NCBI GenBank assembly: GCA_023256455.1
Contig: JAGDXN010000006.1
Span: 13,933-19,913, forward strand
Direction of reading: 5' to 3'
From: Cuniculiplasma sp.
GTDB taxonomy: Archaea; Thermoplasmatota; Thermoplasmata; Thermoplasmatales; Thermoplasmataceae
DNA length: 5,981 nucleotides
The notes under the pieces: generated by a model
Databases searched by the model: none
What the model saw: the letters and a program-made list of their open reading frames with translations, nothing else
What the model was told of the DNA's origin: nothing
Shown: positions 5,181-5,981 of the stretch, one piece after another
Layout of the letters: each line of letters opens with the position of its first letter
Numbering within the stretch: position 1 is the stretch's first letter
Position numbers and translations under genes: made by a program

Positions 5181-5924
5181 ATGGGCCTCATAGAAAGAAA
5201 CATTGACGGAAATATTGGAGAGATAATTCTGAACAGGATTGACAAAAGGAATGCCCTGAATTCAGAAATGATAGGCGAAATGAAAAATGCCTTGATTGAA
5301 TTTTCCATTAATGAAAATATAAAAATAATTTCATTCAGATCCTCTGGAAAGGATTTTTCAGTTGGAGCAGACATAAATGAACTTTACAGCATGAATGAGA
5401 AAAGTGCATATGCTTTCAGGCAACTTATGCGTGATCTTGTTTACGAAATTGACAGGTGCAAAAAAATAACATCCTTTTTCCTCACAGGCTTCTCTCTTGG
5501 AGGTGGATTTGAAATCTCTCAATGGGCTGACCTGAGGATTGCAACCACCGACTCAAAGATAGGACAGCCTGAGATAAACATTGGAGTTAATGCTGGAGCG
5601 GGTGGAAATTCTAAACTTGTGGAAATTGTGGGTTACAGCAATGCAATTTACCTTTCACTTTCCGGTAAAATGCTATCCGCAGAGGAAGGAAAAATGCTTG
5701 GGATTGTCCAGAATGTTGTTTCAGGGCTTGAGGAATATATGCAAATCCTCAGAAATATATCATTAAAGCCAGAGGAGCTGGTTAAGGGGATCAAAGGATC
5801 AATGAAAACTTACTTAAGAGAAGGGATTGACAGATCCTTTGATGTGGAGGAGCAGGTATTTATTCATAATGTTCCATTCAAAGAAAGCAAGGAACTTATG
5901 GAAAAATTTCTGAAGAAGAAATAG
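5181..5924 (+). CDS. Enoyl-CoA hydratase/isomerase (crotonase) family protein
   Basis: Crotonase-fold enzymes act on acyl-CoA thioesters; the commonest reaction is addition of water to a trans-2-enoyl-CoA in fatty-acid or amino-acid breakdown. The 247-residue protein is near full family length (about 250-260). It has the N-terminal RNALN (23-27), the oxyanion-hole and CoA segment SGKDFSVGADINEL (55-68), the second oxyanion loop and first acid in LGGGFEISQWADLRIA (106-121, E111), and the second acid in IGQPEINIG (127-135, E131), followed by GAGGNSKLVEIVG and LSAEEGKMLGIV. E111 and E131 match the two catalytic glutamates of mammalian hydratase (E144, E164), so true hydratase activity is plausible. 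The usual Pro before GAGG is replaced (NAGAGG). No other acyl-CoA gene is within view, so the substrate cannot be named. It appears to be transcribed alone from a leaderless-type promoter. Confidence 0.92.
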   Translation: MGLIERNIDGNIGEIILNRIDKRNALNSEMIGEMKNALIEFSINENIKIISFRSSGKDFSVGADINELYSMNEKSAYAFRQLMRDLVYEIDRCKKITSFFLTGFSLGGGFEISQWADLRIATTDSKIGQPEINIGVNAGAGGNSKLVEIVGYSNAIYLSLSGKMLSAEEGKMLGIVQNVVSGLEEYMQILRNISLKPEELVKGIKGSMKTYLREGIDRSFDVEEQVFIHNVPFKESKELMEKFLKKK

Positions 5925-5981
5925 ATTTAGATTACAAAATTCATTCTTAAAGAAAAAATCCCCATAAGGGCATGCAGGGAG

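Noticed and set aside
5925..5981. Possible terminator or next-gene promoter after the crotonase gene
   Set aside because: The 57 bases contain only a tiny CCC/GGG inverted match and short A/T runs; nothing supports a specific call.

Overview
The window looks archaeal and most likely comes from a Thermoplasmatales-type euryarchaeon. The evidence is an A-type (A/V-type) ATP synthase gene cluster, heavy use of AGG/AGA arginine and ATA isoleucine codons, AT-rich TATA-like elements in the intergenic spaces, and two genes whose TATA-like box lies about 25-27 nt before the start codon, as expected for leaderless archaeal mRNAs. The lineage is inferred from general character; no rRNA or other marker is present.

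Positions 1-4288 (minus strand) hold six tightly packed ATP synthase genes. In transcription order they are atpK (membrane rotor proteolipid), atpE (peripheral stalk), atpC (rotor/central-stalk adaptor), atpF (central stalk), atpA (catalytic) and atpB (non-catalytic, cut by the window edge). Gaps are 7 nt or less, and three of the five junctions are one-base stop/start overlaps (TGATG, TGATG, TAATG), so translational coupling is likely. Together these genes encode most of a rotary machine that interconverts an ion gradient and ATP. The H and I genes that often precede K in archaeal clusters are not here; K is the first gene.

Positions 4289-4492 are a divergent intergenic region. It has a TATA-like box for atpK, an octamer direct repeat just upstream of it, and a TATA-like box for the plus-strand gene. 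That gene (4493-4816) encodes a small stand-alone FHA domain, probably a phosphothreonine-peptide reader.

Positions 4817-5180 contain no convincing intact gene. On the minus strand there is a reading frame whose first half faintly resembles the start of a Nudix domain and may be gene debris. Positions 5181-5924 (plus strand) encode an enoyl-CoA hydratase/isomerase (crotonase) family enzyme with both catalytic glutamates. The last 57 bases hold nothing I can identify.

I see no mobile element, CRISPR array, tRNA or rRNA, and no clearly new multi-gene system. The points most worth a second look are the intein-free atpA, the leader-like N-terminus and ion-site residues of AtpK, the absence of H and I upstream of K, the repeat in the atpK control region, and the possible gene relic.
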